A stretch of DNA of 64,000 nucleotides, taken from a virus. The notes beneath the pieces are model-generated. The model was not told the DNA's origin, searched no databases, and was given only the letters and a program-made list of their open reading frames with translations. The DNA lies in the IMG/VR virus record IMGVR_UViG_3300033156_000775, positions 43,030 through 107,029 of that record; one strand, 5' to 3'. Shown here piece by piece: positions 1 through 8,482 of the stretch. The first letter of the stretch is position 1; each line of letters opens with the position of its first letter. A program made the position numbers and the translations under genes.

Positions 1-2
1 GA

Positions 3-491
3 GCATTAAAGACAGTTAAGATTATTCCTAAAGCTTCCTCTGGGAAGTTGAAATATGACATTAACTCAGGGTTCAGAGCTAGAATAATTATTAACGCTGA
101 TACAATAGGACCTGATGTTGGAGCTGAGTTCCAAATATCCATTGGAAGTATGAATGTGTCATCTTACTCTTCTAACTATTATGGGTTCAGATTGAAGGAA
201 GATGGCACTATAAACATTGAGGTAGGGAGCTCAACTGAGAAGTGGTACAATTCAGTAGCTATGGGTACATATGCTGTTAACGATACAATAGACCTGTGGG
301 CCATCTACGACAAGGAAAGTTACAAGATGTACTTCTTCAAGGATGGAATTATGAAGTTCATGTTTAGTGAAGTCACATTGGATACTAACATGTTACCCTT
401 CTATTTATATGCTGTTACAGGAAGCAGTGCCACTGGAGGAATGAGCATAGCTGTTGAGGGACTAAACATCATCCAGGGGTGGAAAGCATGA
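3..491 (+). CDS. Virion/tail-associated protein, C-terminal part (5' end outside window)
   Basis: The frame is open from the first codon of the window, so the gene begins upstream and only its last 162 or so residues are visible. It is rich in Ser, Tyr and Gly with alternating beta-strand patterns (ARIIINADTIG, YKMYFFKDGIMKF), like a concanavalin/LamG-type jelly roll. It lies directly upstream of a large tail-fibre-like gene, so a receptor-binding or tail-tip role is likely. No catalytic motif is visible. Family assignment is an inference from composition and context. Confidence 0.6.
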   Translation, partial: ALKTVKIIPKASSGKLKYDINSGFRARIIINADTIGPDVGAEFQISIGSMNVSSYSSNYYGFRLKEDGTINIEVGSSTEKWYNSVAMGTYAVNDTIDLWAIYDKESYKMYFFKDGIMKFMFSEVTLDTNMLPFYLYAVTGSSATGGMSIAVEGLNIIQGWKA

Positions 492-697
492 AAATAACAA
501 TTGAAAGGGTTGATCCTGAGGAAATAATTAGGGAGATAGTAGGGAGTATCCCATATCATGTCAGGAAGTCAGGTAATAGGATAGAGATCAAAATTGAAGA
601 TGCTGACGCTAGAACACTAAGTGTTGTCCGGACTACACTTAGAGACAGGATTAAGAGGAAGCTCCCTAGAGGATGGAAAGTGAGGATTGATGGGTAA
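488..697 (+). CDS. Small hypothetical protein between tail genes
   Basis: 69 residues starting at the ATG inside the end of the previous gene. Charged, alpha/beta, with an RKSGNRIEIKIEDA strand pattern and a very basic C-terminus. A diverged copy of the genome-wide palindrome (621-638) lies in its coding sequence and encodes SVVRTTL. The stop codon overlaps the next ATG (TAATG). I do not recognise the family; its position suggests a structural or assembly role. Confidence 0.6.
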   Translation: MKITIERVDPEEIIREIVGSIPYHVRKSGNRIEIKIEDADARTLSVVRTTLRDRIKRKLPRGWKVRIDG

Positions 698-852
698 TGC
701 CTATAACTTCCCCAGTTAGAGTAGTAAACTTTGAAATGCTATTGCTATTATCATCCCTAAATATAGAAGAAGGGTTCCCTAGCCTGAGTGTTTCAAGCAG
801 GAATATAACTAATCATCAGATACAAACTTTTGGGGAGGTCAATATTGAATGA
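697..852 (+). CDS. Small hypothetical protein (51 aa)
   Basis: The ATG overlaps the previous stop and the TGA overlaps the ATG of the large fibre gene (ATGA at 849), so translation is probably coupled. The 51 residues begin MPITSPVRVV and include a short hydrophobic stretch (MLLLLSSL). The double overlap and the lack of any other gene in this gap support it as real. No family recognised. Confidence 0.5.
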   Translation: MPITSPVRVVNFEMLLLLSSLNIEEGFPSLSVSSRNITNHQIQTFGEVNIE

Positions 853-3800
853 TTGAACTGATACGAAAGCATCTTTCTAGTTTCTTAAGACCAATTGTAG
901 AGGAGATTATAACTGAGGGGATTCAAATTGGTACACATACGATTTATTTAAGACCAACCTACATTGACATGCAAAATAATGCTTTAAAGAAAATTGGAAC
1001 CTTGACTTTTGGTACTGGTGAAGATACTAATCTTTACAGGTCAGGAGTAGATACACTGAAAACAGATGATACCTTCGAGGTAGCTGGAACAATCAAGACT
1101 GATATTATTCAGAACTATTCATCTGGTGATATTCTCCTCAAGGCGTTAACATCAGCAGATCTTAGAGTCCAGAATATGGGAGTAGTACTAGATAACATAG
1201 TGTCTATTGGATGGTATAACAATGCGGGTACCAAGATAGAACGTATTATTAGTTTGGATGAATACGACTCATTTGTTATCAGAGGAGGATCTCCTGGAAT
1301 CAGTGACAACTCTGTTAGATATGTTTCATTTGACATGTTAGGGAACACTACCTGGAACCAAATATGGCGTATTTGGGATGAGACTCCAGCTGATACAGAT
1401 TATTCAGATCCAGGAGCTAGTAGTGACTTACCTAGTGCTGGAGCTTCTTATGCAACTGACATAGTTAATATCTATAGAGATTATAAGAGAGAAGGAGGAG
1501 ACTTCTCTACATACATTAAGCTGTTTCCAGCTAAAGCAGAGTCTAAGACATCAGCTCAGATAAGAAAGTCCCCTCTATTGGTATTTATATCTAGATACTG
1601 GGATGGATATCAGAGTCAAGATGCAGAAGCTAAGATGCAATTTGAAGTAACGACTACTAGCCCATTAGCTGCTAATTTCTATTTGTCTCTATTAGGTACT
1701 ACTGTTCTAAACATCAATTCAGCTGGTAATCTTACTCCTGGAACTCCTGATTCACAGGATATGGGTAATGATGCCAGTAGATGGAGAGACCTATATCTGT
1801 CTAGAACTCTGGATATTGAATTAGATAGTTCCATAGGTGACGGAGATGACTATATAAGAGTAAAACGTAATGACTTAGCTTCTGATGAGCCTGTGTTCTG
1901 GTTACATGAAGAGCAGAAGTCTGGAGGAGGAACTACTGATCAGATAACTCATCTACAGGTAAGAGGTCCGTTACATGCCTATGTAGCTAAGGATGTATCA
2001 GCTGATAGCTTCTTTACTCCGTATATAGATTTAGCTGATGTTAATTGGTCATGGGCTTTGGGACTAGGTGCTAGTGGTAATACAAGTGGAGATACTACAT
2101 GGCTATATTTCTCATGGGTATATGGTACTGGTAGCTATCAAGAAATAGCTAGGATAGATAATGCTGGTTTTCTACAGATACGGAGTGGTATAACGACTCT
2201 GTTAGGAGGAACTACTTATGTTCCTACAGATCAAGTGCCATTGTATATAGCAGTTCAGTCTTCTCATGCAGCTAATTTAGCTGAATTCTGGACTGGTAGT
2301 AACAAAGTCTTCTATGTAGCTAACGATGGTAATCCTACGATAAATCATGCATCATCTCCATCTTTGATAATGCAAGTAGGTGGGACTGATAAATTTAGAC
2401 TAACATTTAATGGTACAGATACGCTTCTAGATGCTGTGACTGGAAATATCTATGCTAATGCAAACTTACTCCCTTATGGTTCTTATAGCTTAGGTTCTTT
2501 ATCTAGTAAATGGCTTAACGCCTTTCTCAGCGGATACGCTGACATAGGATCTCTAAGAATAAGTGGAACCGAGGTTTTAACAAGTGGAAGAGTTCTTCAG
2601 AACGTTTCTGCTGATGCTGGAATAATTACAAGTGGACTTTTTAATGTAGCAAGGATACCTGACCTAGATGCTTCAAAGATAGTTTCAGGAGTCTTCGATG
2701 TTGATAGAATTCCAAATTTAGATGCTTCTAAGATTACTTCAGGGGTTTTTGACCTAGTTAGGATTCCTTCTATCGACTGGACAAGGATGCCTTTCGATGA
2801 TTGGAATGAATTGCTGGCACAATTAGGCAATACTGTCGGAGACTACTTGAGCCTAAGCTATCTTCAGATAAACGGTTCAACTGTTTTAACCAGCGGTAGA
2901 GTATTACAGAATATCGCTTCAATAGCTCAGAGTTTACTTTCAGATGGGGATAATACGAGAGATTTGGGCAGTTTAAGCTATAGATGGCGAAATCTCTACA
3001 TCGGAACAGATATTTACTTAGGTGGTGATATTCGTGGAGATGGTCAAAATGCTATTATTGATCAAGTAGATGGTTCAAATGCCTACTTCCACTTTAGAAG
3101 CTATACTGGTTCTGGTAGCTACGTTAATGCAGCTTACTTAAATGCTGGAAAATTTGTCATAGCTGCTTCAGGAAACATACTTCCAGCTTCAACCCGAACA
3201 CATAATATTGGGACTCCAGACTTGAGATACTATGATCTGTTTCTAGGTCATTCACTAAACATAGAGCTCACAGGATCGATAGGAAATGGTAACAACTACA
3301 TATCTGTAATAAGATCAGACTTAGCAGCTGATGAACCAGTATTCTGGTTACATGAAGAATCCATAGAAGCTGGATCTACAGACCAAATCACTCACTTACA
3401 AGTAAGAGGACCAGTTCACGCATATATCAACAAGGATGTTAGTGTCAATATTAGCTACACTCCGTATATAGATGTAGCAGATGCTAACTGGAGCTGGACA
3501 GCTGGTCTAGGAGCTTCAGGTCCATCATCTTCAGATGATACATGGTTGTACTTTAGCTGGGTATACGGTACTGGATCATACACTGAAGTAGCTAGATTCG
3601 ATAAAGATGGATTCTTACAAGTAAAGAGTGGAATAACAACAGTACTTGGTGGTTCAGTAAGTGTACCAACTAGTGTAGTCCCATTGGATATAGAAGTTCA
3701 ATCCAGTCATGCAGCTGATATCATGAAAGTAGTTAGAGGAACAAGTACAGTTTTTGAAATAGGTCAGTATGGTCATATAATAATGAACACTACGAGTACT

Positions 3801-4124
3801 TCAGTAATTCCAATCAATGTTAATGCTCCCTCTGGACAGGCAGCTGACTTACTGAAGTTATCAATAAACAATGCTCCTATGTTCCAGGTTAGTAAAGCTG
3901 GTGACATTACAGTACAGGGACAAATATATGTTCCTAACATGGCTACATCAGACATATTTGATGACATTGAAATAATTAAGAACATAAGATCAAAACCAGA
4001 TGGTACTATAGATCCTGAGTCACTACCAGAGTTCTATAGAACTGGGAATGGAGTTAATCTTGTAAGGCTGGTAGGTTTATTACTTGGTGCTATTAAACAA
4101 TTATTGGGGAAGATAGATGTCTGA
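849..4124 (+). CDS. Large tail-fibre-like structural protein with internal duplication
   Basis: 1091 residues, low in Cys and Lys and rich in Ser, Gly, Asp and Leu, with features of phage tail fibres. There are motifs of the form DLGSLSYRWRNLYIG (three times, variously diverged) and three tandem LDASKI(T/V)SGVFD.RIP repeats around residues 595-645, the repeat type that forms fibrous trimeric shafts. A block of about 150 residues near residue 321 (LDIELDSS...) is repeated near residue 804 (LNIELTGS...), sharing DEPVFWLHEE, TDQITHLQVRGP and TWLYFSWVYGTGSY. The C-terminus contains a hydrophobic helix. Host-receptor binding is the likely role, inferred from fold type and context. Confidence 0.75.
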   Translation: MIELIRKHLSSFLRPIVEEIITEGIQIGTHTIYLRPTYIDMQNNALKKIGTLTFGTGEDTNLYRSGVDTLKTDDTFEVAGTIKTDIIQNYSSGDILLKALTSADLRVQNMGVVLDNIVSIGWYNNAGTKIERIISLDEYDSFVIRGGSPGISDNSVRYVSFDMLGNTTWNQIWRIWDETPADTDYSDPGASSDLPSAGASYATDIVNIYRDYKREGGDFSTYIKLFPAKAESKTSAQIRKSPLLVFISRYWDGYQSQDAEAKMQFEVTTTSPLAANFYLSLLGTTVLNINSAGNLTPGTPDSQDMGNDASRWRDLYLSRTLDIELDSSIGDGDDYIRVKRNDLASDEPVFWLHEEQKSGGGTTDQITHLQVRGPLHAYVAKDVSADSFFTPYIDLADVNWSWALGLGASGNTSGDTTWLYFSWVYGTGSYQEIARIDNAGFLQIRSGITTLLGGTTYVPTDQVPLYIAVQSSHAANLAEFWTGSNKVFYVANDGNPTINHASSPSLIMQVGGTDKFRLTFNGTDTLLDAVTGNIYANANLLPYGSYSLGSLSSKWLNAFLSGYADIGSLRISGTEVLTSGRVLQNVSADAGIITSGLFNVARIPDLDASKIVSGVFDVDRIPNLDASKITSGVFDLVRIPSIDWTRMPFDDWNELLAQLGNTVGDYLSLSYLQINGSTVLTSGRVLQNIASIAQSLLSDGDNTRDLGSLSYRWRNLYIGTDIYLGGDIRGDGQNAIIDQVDGSNAYFHFRSYTGSGSYVNAAYLNAGKFVIAASGNILPASTRTHNIGTPDLRYYDLFLGHSLNIELTGSIGNGNNYISVIRSDLAADEPVFWLHEESIEAGSTDQITHLQVRGPVHAYINKDVSVNISYTPYIDVADANWSWTAGLGASGPSSSDDTWLYFSWVYGTGSYTEVARFDKDGFLQVKSGITTVLGGSVSVPTSVVPLDIEVQSSHAADIMKVVRGTSTVFEIGQYGHIIMNTTSTSVIPINVNAPSGQAADLLKLSINNAPMFQVSKAGDITVQGQIYVPNMATSDIFDDIEIIKNIRSKPDGTIDPESLPEFYRTGNGVNLVRLVGLLLGAIKQLLGKIDV
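1806..3720 (+). repeat. Internal duplication within the fibre gene (two copies, about 1806-2275 and 3255-3720)
   Basis: Both copies encode the same roughly 150-residue module (DEPVFWLHEE, ITHLQVRGP, SWVYGTGSY, QSSHAA). DNA identity is clearly lower than protein identity, with many synonymous changes, so the duplication is old or one copy was replaced by recombination with a related fibre gene. Confidence 0.75.
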
Positions 4125-4695
4125 TACTGAAGTTTATTATTACGTAGCTCAGACAAAATTCATGCAAGTAGATCTACTTAAGAATGGTTCTTTCTCAGAT
4201 GGTACTTTTAACAACTGGGATTACCATAGTAAGTTGGATATCGTTAGTCCTGGTTATGATGACGACTATTGTGTTGCCAGACAATGGGATTCGTACTATC
4301 ATTATTACAGATCGTTTCTTATTTATCAATATGTTTCTTATCCTCCTGGTAGCGTATCACAAGTCAAGGTAAGAACTATTAGGATGAATGCTTGCTATTT
4401 CAGAGTATTTTACGAAGATGGTTCTGGAGATCAAGTGACGGTAGGACTTACGAGCTATTGGTCTACAAATAGTATTGCACCGAATCCAAATAAGAGAATA
4501 ACGAGAATAGAGCTTTATGGCTATACGAATTCAGATTATCAAGGAAAAGCGGACTTGTTTGAAGTTGTATTGGAACCTACTGTAATGAAACGGGTACGAT
4601 GGGCAACTTCTGACTACCACTTATTTTATGCTGATAGTGGAGGAAAATCAGTATCTTACAATGTTAGTGACTATCATTTATACAGAGAACCTTAA
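4117..4695 (+). CDS. Putative carbohydrate-binding jelly-roll tail protein
   Basis: 192 residues; the start overlaps the end of the fibre gene by 8 bp. The opening LLKNGSFSDGTFNNWDYHS is the typical start of CBM4/9/22-like jelly-roll modules (L..NG.F..GTF..W), followed by strands rich in Tyr and Trp. It probably binds host surface glycans as part of the tail. The end repeats SDYHLFYADSGGKS / SDYHLY. Confidence 0.65.
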   Translation: MSDTEVYYYVAQTKFMQVDLLKNGSFSDGTFNNWDYHSKLDIVSPGYDDDYCVARQWDSYYHYYRSFLIYQYVSYPPGSVSQVKVRTIRMNACYFRVFYEDGSGDQVTVGLTSYWSTNSIAPNPNKRITRIELYGYTNSDYQGKADLFEVVLEPTVMKRVRWATSDYHLFYADSGGKSVSYNVSDYHLYREP

Positions 4696-4735
4696 AATAG
4701 GAATTTCCTTTATTCTGAAAAGGAGGTGTATGAAT

Positions 4736-4957
4736 ATGAGTAGAAGAATACCTCAGGTACGGGTAAATCCCAACTCAATAGAGTATTGGAAGGAGAAAGT
4801 ACTTACAAGATCAGTGTCTCTGGACTTAGCTATTAGAGAGTTCTTTGAGGCTCTGAACTCATACATGAGAATGGTAGAGGAAGAGCTCACTAAGCTAAAA
4901 TCTGAAAACATTGAACTAAAGAATAAGCTTAAGGAAAAGGGAAAGAAATCTAGGTAA
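4736..4957 (+). CDS. Small coiled-coil protein upstream of terminase
   Basis: 73 residues. An AGGAGG at 4721-4726 sits 9 nt before the ATG at 4736 (an ATG at 4730 is too close), so I choose MSRRIPQV as the start. The second half is a charged coiled coil (EEELTKLKSENIELKNKLKE). It precedes the small terminase and may be a packaging or head-assembly accessory protein. No family recognised. Confidence 0.6.
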   Translation: MSRRIPQVRVNPNSIEYWKEKVLTRSVSLDLAIREFFEALNSYMRMVEEELTKLKSENIELKNKLKEKGKKSR

Positions 4958-4967
4958 GTGAGTGCTG

Positions 4968-5510
4968 ATGGGAAGGCAATGCAAAGTCTGCTATTCGTTG
5001 CATAGGAAGGAGTATGAGGAGCTACGCTTCCAGAAGTACCTGAAGCTGAAGGAGATCCAGGAGTACGCATGGAACAAGTATAGGGAGAAGCTGTCCATTG
5101 GGACTCTTTCTAGACACTTCAGGTTCCATGTTGAAGAGATACTGCATGCTCAGATAGAAGCTTCTAGGCTTAGGGCTGATGTTCTAAGAGAAGAGATACA
5201 CAAGGACATTAGAGTGGCTAGGGCACTGAGGGAGAACCTAGAGATTCTAAATGAGCAGCTTAGCAGGGTAAGTGAGCTTGACAGTCCAGACCAACGTAAC
5301 GAGGCTAGACAGATCATAGCTAAGATAAACGACACTATTGAGCTGCTTCTAAAGTTCTCTGACAAGATAAAGCTTGAAGAAGCAGGACCTAGTGAGGATG
5401 AGATCTTTGATAGAGTGGTGTATGCATTGGAGCCTCTACCTAATGAATATGTTATAGAGTTTAAAAAGAGATGGGACGAATACCCAAAAGTTAAAGGGAA
5501 GAAGCAATGA
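4968..5510 (+). CDS. terS: Putative terminase small subunit (TerS-like)
   Basis: About 180 residues just upstream of and overlapping the large terminase. N-terminal CKVCYSLHRKEYEE followed by a helix-turn-helix-like stretch (LKLKEIQEYAWNKY...LSIGTLSRHFRFH), then a long helical region rich in Arg, Glu and Leu suited to oligomerisation. TerS recognises viral DNA and loads TerL. The assignment rests on position and architecture. A GTG six bases upstream of the ATG (4962) is an alternative start. Confidence 0.65.
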   Translation: MGRQCKVCYSLHRKEYEELRFQKYLKLKEIQEYAWNKYREKLSIGTLSRHFRFHVEEILHAQIEASRLRADVLREEIHKDIRVARALRENLEILNEQLSRVSELDSPDQRNEARQIIAKINDTIELLLKFSDKIKLEEAGPSEDEIFDRVVYALEPLPNEYVIEFKKRWDEYPKVKGKKQ

Positions 5511-6061
5511 AAGATGTAGTCCGGACTATATATGAAGTCCCGGGTAGTGTTAAGTTCCAGCTGTTCTTATGGTACAAGGACCCAGTGCTCTTCTTCAGAG
5601 AAGTCTTCAATGTAGAGCCATACAGCTACCAGAAGAGAATCCTCAAGGAGTTTGTGAACTTAAAACGGATGATGATCTCAGCTGCCTCAGACACTGGTAA
5701 GACACTTCTGCTAAGTGCACTAGCGTTATGGTCAGCTCTGGTAAAGTCCTTCATAGAGGACATCAAGTATCAAGTTGTGATTCTAAGTGGCTCCAGAGAG
5801 CAAGCTGAACGGCTATATCAATACACCAGGGAAGCGTTGATGTCTAGTGAGGTGCTCTACCCACTTGTGGTTAAGGAAAGAGGTAAGCCTAAGATCCTCA
5901 AGAGCTACGTTGAGTTCATCAATGGATCATGGATAAAGACATTTGCCAGGGCACTGACATCAATCCAGGGTGTACACGCACAGATGGTGATTGTTGATGA
6001 GGCAGCTCTTAAGGAGCTGGACTTCTTCATCAAGGATACTCTGAGAATATCCAGAATATGA
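5507..6061 (+). CDS. terL: Terminase large subunit, ATPase domain (first part of a frameshifted gene)
   Basis: TerL packages DNA into the procapsid. This part holds the adenine-binding region (FNVEPYSYQKRILKEF), a Walker A-like SAASDTGKT and a Walker B plus catalytic Glu (MVIVDEAAL). The frame then ends abruptly at TGA 6059-6061, and the rest continues in another frame from 6045. The coupling motif (usually S-S-T-P) expected after Walker B is absent, so about 20-25 codons seem lost at the junction. A short tandem repeat, AGAATATCC/AGAATATGA, marks the break. The start overlaps TerS; codons 4-8 are a copy of the palindrome (VVRTI). Confidence 0.8.
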   Translation: MKDVVRTIYEVPGSVKFQLFLWYKDPVLFFREVFNVEPYSYQKRILKEFVNLKRMMISAASDTGKTLLLSALALWSALVKSFIEDIKYQVVILSGSREQAERLYQYTREALMSSEVLYPLVVKERGKPKILKSYVEFINGSWIKTFARALTSIQGVHAQMVIVDEAALKELDFFIKDTLRISRI

Positions 6062-7811
6062 CCCTAAGAAATGTCCAGATGGATGGAGGAGATATCACTG
6101 GAGTGCCGATGAATGTCCTAGGACCAAGAAAAAGCTAGAAGAGGCTAAGACACTGGATGAGGAGACATTCTCAATATACTATGAGGGGAAGCCATACAGC
6201 AAGGACCCAAACAAGGTTGTACCTATACATCTAATCAGAAGACAGTCTGAAGGTATCAAAAGATTCAAAGTAGATCCAGCTAACAGAGCTGGACTAATCA
6301 TCTTCGGGGTCGACTACGGATCATGCTTTTCAGAAGACACTCAAGTCCTGACTAATCATGGATGGAAATATTTCTATGAACTAAACCCATCCGACCTAGT
6401 TCTAACTTTGAATACTAAAACATTAAAAGCAGAATATCAGAAACCAAAGAAGATTCATTCTAGATTCTATTCTGGAGAAATGATATGGATTCATTCTAAG
6501 AATCTTGACATACTAGTGACTCCACATCATCCTATTCCCTTTCTTGATAGAAACAAGAAGAGACTCCATTGGCACTTGGCTTTCGAACGGACTACACATG
6601 ATTATCTAATTAGGAAAGCTCGGTTTTCAGGATATAAACCAGATTTTTGGGAGATTCCTGAATATTATAATGAATACTGGTGTGGACATTACCATTCAAG
6701 TCATAGAGAATATTTCAAGCCAAAGCTAAAAGTTCCAATTGAAGATTTCCTTAGGTTACTAGGCTGGTATCTATCAGAAGGTAATATTTTCAAAGAAGGA
6801 TTTTACATCTCCCAGTCTAAGCTGAAACACCCAAAATATTGTGCTGAAATCAGTGCCTTACTCTCTCGACTTGGGCTAAATGTTGATTATAATTTCAACA
6901 ACACTACTAAAGGCGGATACTTCAGAGTTTTCTCGATGCAGTGGAGACAATATTTTGCTCAGTTTGGAGAAAGTGAAGAACGATTCATCCCAGAAGACAT
7001 TAAAAATCTAGATGGTTCTCTCCTAGAAATCCTTCTTGAGACCTTGATGAAGGGAGATGGTGCCAAAACTGGTTTTTACTACTGGACGGATTCAAAACAA
7101 TTAGCAGATGACCTGCAGGAGATAGCTTTAAAGACTGGTAGATACATCCCTTGGATAAGCTCCAGGATCCGTAATGGGAAAGTAGAATACTCTGTACATA
7201 TGAAGCAGACAGACTCTAGCCCTAACAAGAAACATTACGATGAAGTCAAATATTCTGGTAAGATTTGGTACATAGAAACTGAAAATCAAACATTATGTGT
7301 ACGAAGAAACACTAAACCAGTATTTCTACATAATACAGCTGGGACGATGCTAGCTATTTTGCATAAAGTCGGTAAAGAATACCATCTCATAGATTTGCTA
7401 GAATGGAAAATGCAGAAGTACGATGACGTACAGGACTGGATAGAGTCTGTAACTGAGCTCTATAAACCGGACTACATATTTGTAGATGCACTGCCTAAGG
7501 GAGAGTCTGAACGCACAGTTGACAGGCTTGGACAGAAGGGGTACACTGTGACTCCAGTGTTCTTCTCTCAAGAGAAGTCTAGGTACCAGACTAGGATGAG
7601 AAGTCTATTTAGCCTTGGACAAATATGGATTCCAGAATCGTTTGTAGACCTTCTAGAAGAGTTAAGAGCGTATGAGTGGACTACCAAGAGAGGAGATGAT
7701 AGAGTAGTAGCTTTGATGCTAGCCCTGATTGACCCTGAACCTTCAGAATCACAGTCGGTATTTGGGATAGCTGCAAGACCAATCTCCAGACCACTCTCCC
7801 ATCGACTGTGA
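6045..7811 (+). CDS. terL: Terminase large subunit, nuclease domain interrupted by an intein (second part of a frameshifted gene)
   Basis: This frame is open from 6045 without its own start. It continues TerL with WRRYHWSADECPR, then the RNase H-like nuclease motif IIFGVDYGS with its first catalytic Asp, then the intein (6324-7334), then TAGTMLAILHK and PDYIFVDALPKG carrying a second acidic motif, and finally RVVALMLALIDPEP. Without the intein and frameshift the product would be about 430 residues, normal for TerL. Expression needs frameshifting, or the break is a mutation or sequence error. Confidence 0.75.
   Translation, partial: EYPEYDPKKCPDGWRRYHWSADECPRTKKKLEEAKTLDEETFSIYYEGKPYSKDPNKVVPIHLIRRQSEGIKRFKVDPANRAGLIIFGVDYGSCFSEDTQVLTNHGWKYFYELNPSDLVLTLNTKTLKAEYQKPKKIHSRFYSGEMIWIHSKNLDILVTPHHPIPFLDRNKKRLHWHLAFERTTHDYLIRKARFSGYKPDFWEIPEYYNEYWCGHYHSSHREYFKPKLKVPIEDFLRLLGWYLSEGNIFKEGFYISQSKLKHPKYCAEISALLSRLGLNVDYNFNNTTKGGYFRVFSMQWRQYFAQFGESEERFIPEDIKNLDGSLLEILLETLMKGDGAKTGFYYWTDSKQLADDLQEIALKTGRYIPWISSRIRNGKVEYSVHMKQTDSSPNKKHYDEVKYSGKIWYIETENQTLCVRRNTKPVFLHNTAGTMLAILHKVGKEYHLIDLLEWKMQKYDDVQDWIESVTELYKPDYIFVDALPKGESERTVDRLGQKGYTVTPVFFSQEKSRYQTRMRSLFSLGQIWIPESFVDLLEELRAYEWTTKRGDDRVVALMLALIDPEPSESQSVFGIAARPISRPLSHRL
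6324..7334 (+). other. Intein with LAGLIDADG-type homing endonuclease in TerL
   Basis: 337 codons. It starts at Cys (CFSEDTQVLTNHGWK, the block A pattern), has a block B-like VTPHHPIPF with the conserved His, endonuclease motifs LRLLGWYLSEGN and LLETLMKGDGAK, and ends with VFLHN before a Thr (+1 extein). Insertion is next to the nuclease catalytic motif (VDYGS|T), a typical conserved target. Splicing residues Cys1, the block B His, the penultimate His and terminal Asn are all present, so it should be active. Confidence 0.88.
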
Positions 7812-7961
7812 TGCCCGGACTACACTTCAGCATCTCCACCCCCTTCCTTTACGATACACCAAACATTCCAACCCCAATAGAAACTAAACACCATTCATAT
7901 AATAAGAAGAGAAGGGAGAGAATTCTATTCGTTTAAAAAAAAAGATATGGAGATCCTAAGG

Positions 7962-8375
7962 TTATTCCTTTTCCCTCCATACATGGATATAGCCGATTAG
8001 CTGAGGGTATTCATATAGATCGTTATCGTCAAGCTCTATATCTTCAATGAAGAACTTATCGTTATCCTTAATGTCCTTAGGCATCAATGCCTTTAATGCT
8101 TCTCTAATGTTATCGTCAGTTAATAGATCAGCTATCTGGTCTTTATCCTGAAGGGTCAAGCTATCATCAAGCCACTCTATAGGACTCATGCAGTTGTTTA
8201 TGTCCTCAATGATCAAATCGATAATGTCCCTAACTGTTTCTCTATAGGTCACTGAGACACCGAACCTTATGCATGCAACCACATTAGGATCTACAAAGCT
8301 ATGCCCATGGCCACTGTAGAAGTCAGCATATCCCACATAATCGATAACTGCCTCCAAGCTATATCTTCCTCCCAT
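7962..8375 (-). CDS. Hypothetical acidic protein in the reverse-strand island
   Basis: 137 residues with strong acidic bias in the second half (DDNDLYEYPQ, DIKDNDKFFIEDIELDD). It is the last gene of a three-gene - strand operon and overlaps the start of its small upstream neighbour. An AAGGAGG precedes the ATG. The family is not recognised. Linkage to an rve-like recombinase suggests a mobile or regulatory module. Confidence 0.65.
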   Translation of the reverse strand: MGGRYSLEAVIDYVGYADFYSGHGHSFVDPNVVACIRFGVSVTYRETVRDIIDLIIEDINNCMSPIEWLDDSLTLQDKDQIADLLTDDNIREALKALMPKDIKDNDKFFIEDIELDDNDLYEYPQLIGYIHVWREKE

Positions 8376-8478
8376 ATTTCCACCTCCTTATACATTTTAT
8401 ATGAGCCTGTCTACCACCCTTAAGGTTTACACTATCATCAAAATGTGTAGGCTTCCCACAAATCACACACCTAGCCAA
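8359..8478 (-). CDS. Small zinc-binding-like protein (39 aa)
   Basis: TTG start with a good ribosome binding site (AAAGGAGG about 9 nt upstream). Reads LARCVICGKPTHFDD and later HIKCIRRW, so CxxC plus a distal His/Cys, a plausible treble-clef or zinc knuckle. It lies between the rve-like gene and the acidic gene in the same operon. Confidence 0.5.
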   Translation of the reverse strand: MARCVICGKPTHFDDSVNLKGGRQAHIKCIRRWKYGRKI

Positions 8479-8482
8479 TCCC

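Noticed and set aside
4184-4372. Hydrophobic ORF inside the jelly-roll gene
   Set aside because: Out-of-frame shadow of the 4117-4695 gene with no start signal.
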